6,016 nucleotides of DNA from Acidobacteriota bacterium (GTDB lineage: Bacteria > Acidobacteriota > Vicinamibacteria > Vicinamibacterales > CAVVIG01): the NCBI GenBank assembly GCA_003223775.1, contig QHWK01000093.1:1-6016 (forward strand), in the 5' to 3' direction. Below are positions 4,718-6,016 of the stretch, piece by piece. Both the position numbers and the translations under genes were made by a program. The notes under the pieces are model-generated. The model saw only the letters and a program-made list of their open reading frames with translations. It was not told where the DNA came from and searched no databases. Numbering within the stretch: the first letter of the stretch is position 1; every line of letters starts with the position of its first letter.

Positions 4718-5593
4718 ATGGCCCGGATGCGAGTGTTGATGGTGTTCGTTCTTGCAATCACCGCCGGGGGCGTGCTCGCCTTCGGCACGTACAACTATAC
4801 GCAGCACACGCCGACCAAGACGGTGACGATCCCGACCAAGCCGGTCGTCGTGGCTGCGGCGGATCTCGACGTCGGCGCGACGCTGACGCGCGAGGACGTC
4901 AAGATTATCGACTGGCCCGCCAACGCGGTGCCGGCCGGCGCGATCACGGATCCGAAGGACGCGGTCGGCCGCGGGCTGATCCTCCCGGTGATTCAGTGGG
5001 AGCCGCTGCTGCCCAACAAGCTGGCCTCGACCGAAGCGGGCGGCGGCTTGCCGCCGGCGATTCCGCCGGGGCTGCGCGCCGTCTCGGTGCGCGTCAACGA
5101 GGTCATCGGCGTCGCCGGCTACGTGCTGCCGGGCACGCGCGTCGACGTCGTCGCGACCGTGGGCGCGACGGGCGGGGTTTCCGAGGTCACGTCGAAGGTC
5201 GTGCTGACCAACGTGCAGGTGCTCGCCGCCGGCACGAAGATCGAGCGCGACACCGAGCACAACAAGCCGATGCCCGTGAGCGTCGTGACGCTCCTGGTGG
5301 ATCCGGAAGAGGCCGAGCGCCTCACGCTCGCGAGCACCGAAGGCAAGATTCAGCTCGCGCTGCGCAACCCGCTCGACAAGACGATGCCGGTCACGCGCGG
5401 CATCCAGCCGAGGGCGCTCCTCGGCTACGCGGCGCCGGTGAAGACCGCCATCGCGCGCGCCAAGGTGGCGTCGGGCGGCCCGGCGAAGTTCGCGACGACG
5501 GTTCCGGTGGTCGCGCCGCCGCCCGACGCGCCGACGATCGAAATCATTCGTGGAGACAAGCGCGCGCACGAAGTCGTGCGGCAGGAGCAGTAA
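4718..5593 (+). CDS. cpaB: Flp pilus assembly protein CpaB/RcpC
   Basis: This 291-aa protein is anchored by an N-terminal hydrophobic segment (residues 5-23) and faces the periplasm, where CpaB/RcpC works with the secretin in the Tad outer-membrane complex. Residues about 42-104 form a SAF domain (VVVAAADLDVGATLTREDVK onward). Residues about 118-222 form the RcpC domain, with LRAVSVRVNEVIGVAGYVL followed by PGTRVDVV as the typical block. The end is Pro-rich, then TIEIIRGDKRAHEV. GGAG (4704-4707) lies 10 nt before ATG 4718; ATG 4727 is a less likely alternative. The gap to tadE is 24 bp, and its stop overlaps the secretin start. Length is normal for the family. Confidence 0.95.
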   Translation: MARMRVLMVFVLAITAGGVLAFGTYNYTQHTPTKTVTIPTKPVVVAAADLDVGATLTREDVKIIDWPANAVPAGAITDPKDAVGRGLILPVIQWEPLLPNKLASTEAGGGLPPAIPPGLRAVSVRVNEVIGVAGYVLPGTRVDVVATVGATGGVSEVTSKVVLTNVQVLAAGTKIERDTEHNKPMPVSVVTLLVDPEEAERLTLASTEGKIQLALRNPLDKTMPVTRGIQPRALLGYAAPVKTAIARAKVASGGPAKFATTVPVVAPPPDAPTIEIIRGDKRAHEVVRQEQ

Positions 5594-6016
5594 TGATGCG
5601 CAACACAGGTTGGATCCGCCGATCGTTCTTCATACTGCTGATTGCCGTCGCGGCGCCGGGAATCATCTGGGCAGACGACAGCACGCCGTCGGTCAAGCTC
5701 CTCGTCGGGCGCTCGGCCGTCGTCGACGTCGGCACGCCGATCACGCGCGTGTCGCTGACCAGCTCCGACATCGCCGACGCGATGGTCACCTCGTCGAGCC
5801 AGCTGCTCGTCAACGGTAAGACGCCGGGCACGATCTCGATGTTCGTCTGGGAGAAGGGCGGCGCGCTGCGCCAGTACGAGATCGTCGTCCAGCGCGACCT
5901 CGCGCGGCTGAACGATCAGATCAAGCGGTTGTTCCCCGGCGAGACGATCGACGCGCAGAGCAACGGCAAGTCGATCGTGCTCTCCGGCATGGTCTCCAGC
6001 AAGGAGCTGTCGGACA
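5593..6016 (+). CDS. cpaC: Pilus secretin CpaC/RcpA, N-terminal part (3' end beyond window)
   Basis: The first 141 codons are present and the gene continues past the right edge. A signal peptide is visible: basic MMRNTGWIRR, then a hydrophobic core to about residue 25, with likely cleavage after IWA (residue 27). Residues about 34-100 form the secretin pilus N-terminal domain (LLVGRSAVVDVGTPITRVSL; later LLVNGKTPGTISMFVW and YEIVV). A BON-like region then begins (LNDQIKRLFPGETIDAQSNG, then SIVLSGMVSS). This arrangement matches CpaC/RcpA, which forms the outer-membrane channel for the Flp pilus. The secretin core itself is outside the window. ATG 5593 overlaps the cpaB stop by one base (TAATG), with AGGAG at 5583-5587; ATG 5596 is equally possible. 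The overlap implies translational coupling with cpaB. Confidence 0.92.
   Translation, partial: MMRNTGWIRRSFFILLIAVAAPGIIWADDSTPSVKLLVGRSAVVDVGTPITRVSLTSSDIADAMVTSSSQLLVNGKTPGTISMFVWEKGGALRQYEIVVQRDLARLNDQIKRLFPGETIDAQSNGKSIVLSGMVSSKELSD

Noticed and set aside
4619..5569. 316-aa - strand open frame opposite cpaB
   Set aside because: It is an Arg/His-rich antisense shadow of a clear cpaB gene.
1..6016. CRISPR arrays, tRNA/rRNA genes, insertion sequences or attachment sites
   Set aside because: I found no regularly spaced repeats, cloverleaf-like sequences, transposase genes or terminal inverted repeats when reading the window.

Overview
This is a GC-rich window (I estimate near 70% G+C) from a bacterial chromosome. 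It holds the start of a Tad/Flp type IVc pilus operon on the + strand and a divergent three-gene operon on the - strand. Protein style (Ala/Pro-rich linkers, CpaB with a C-terminal IEIIRGDKR tail) and gene order (flp, flp, prepilin peptidase, tadE, cpaB, cpaC) suggest an environmental Acidobacteriota, perhaps a Vicinamibacteria-like lineage. That placement is inferred from style only, because there is no rRNA or marker gene.

Left part, - strand, positions 2921 down to 1: a 90-aa protein with two membrane segments, then after 3 bp a 524-aa protein with a degenerate receiver-like N-domain, a long Ala/Pro/Glu-rich linker and two short ordered C-terminal motifs. The third gene overlaps it by a GTGA junction. 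It encodes a polytopic membrane protein resembling GT-C glycosyltransferases and runs off the left edge. The tight spacing indicates co-transcription. None of these genes has an assured function.

Middle, 2922-3285: a 364-bp divergent intergenic region. It contains a near-perfect sigma-54 (-24/-12) promoter pointing at the pilin genes, small inverted repeats at distances suitable for an enhancer-binding activator, and a perfect 7-bp hairpin directly before the Shine-Dalgarno of the first pilin.

Right part, + strand, 3286-6016: two tandem Flp pilins (62 and 57 aa) separated by a spacer with a strong 12-bp RNA hairpin, then a CpaA/TadV prepilin peptidase translationally coupled to the second pilin, a TadE pseudopilin, CpaB/RcpC, and the first 141 codons of the CpaC/RcpA secretin, which runs off the right edge. 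Together they encode the pilin subunits, their processing enzyme and the start of the outer-membrane channel. The ATPase, TadZ and TadB/C genes are presumably further right.

I see no wholly new system. The best items are the sigma-54 control of the pilus, the two RNA hairpins flanking the major pilin gene, and the divergent pseudo-receiver operon, which may be functionally linked to the pilus.
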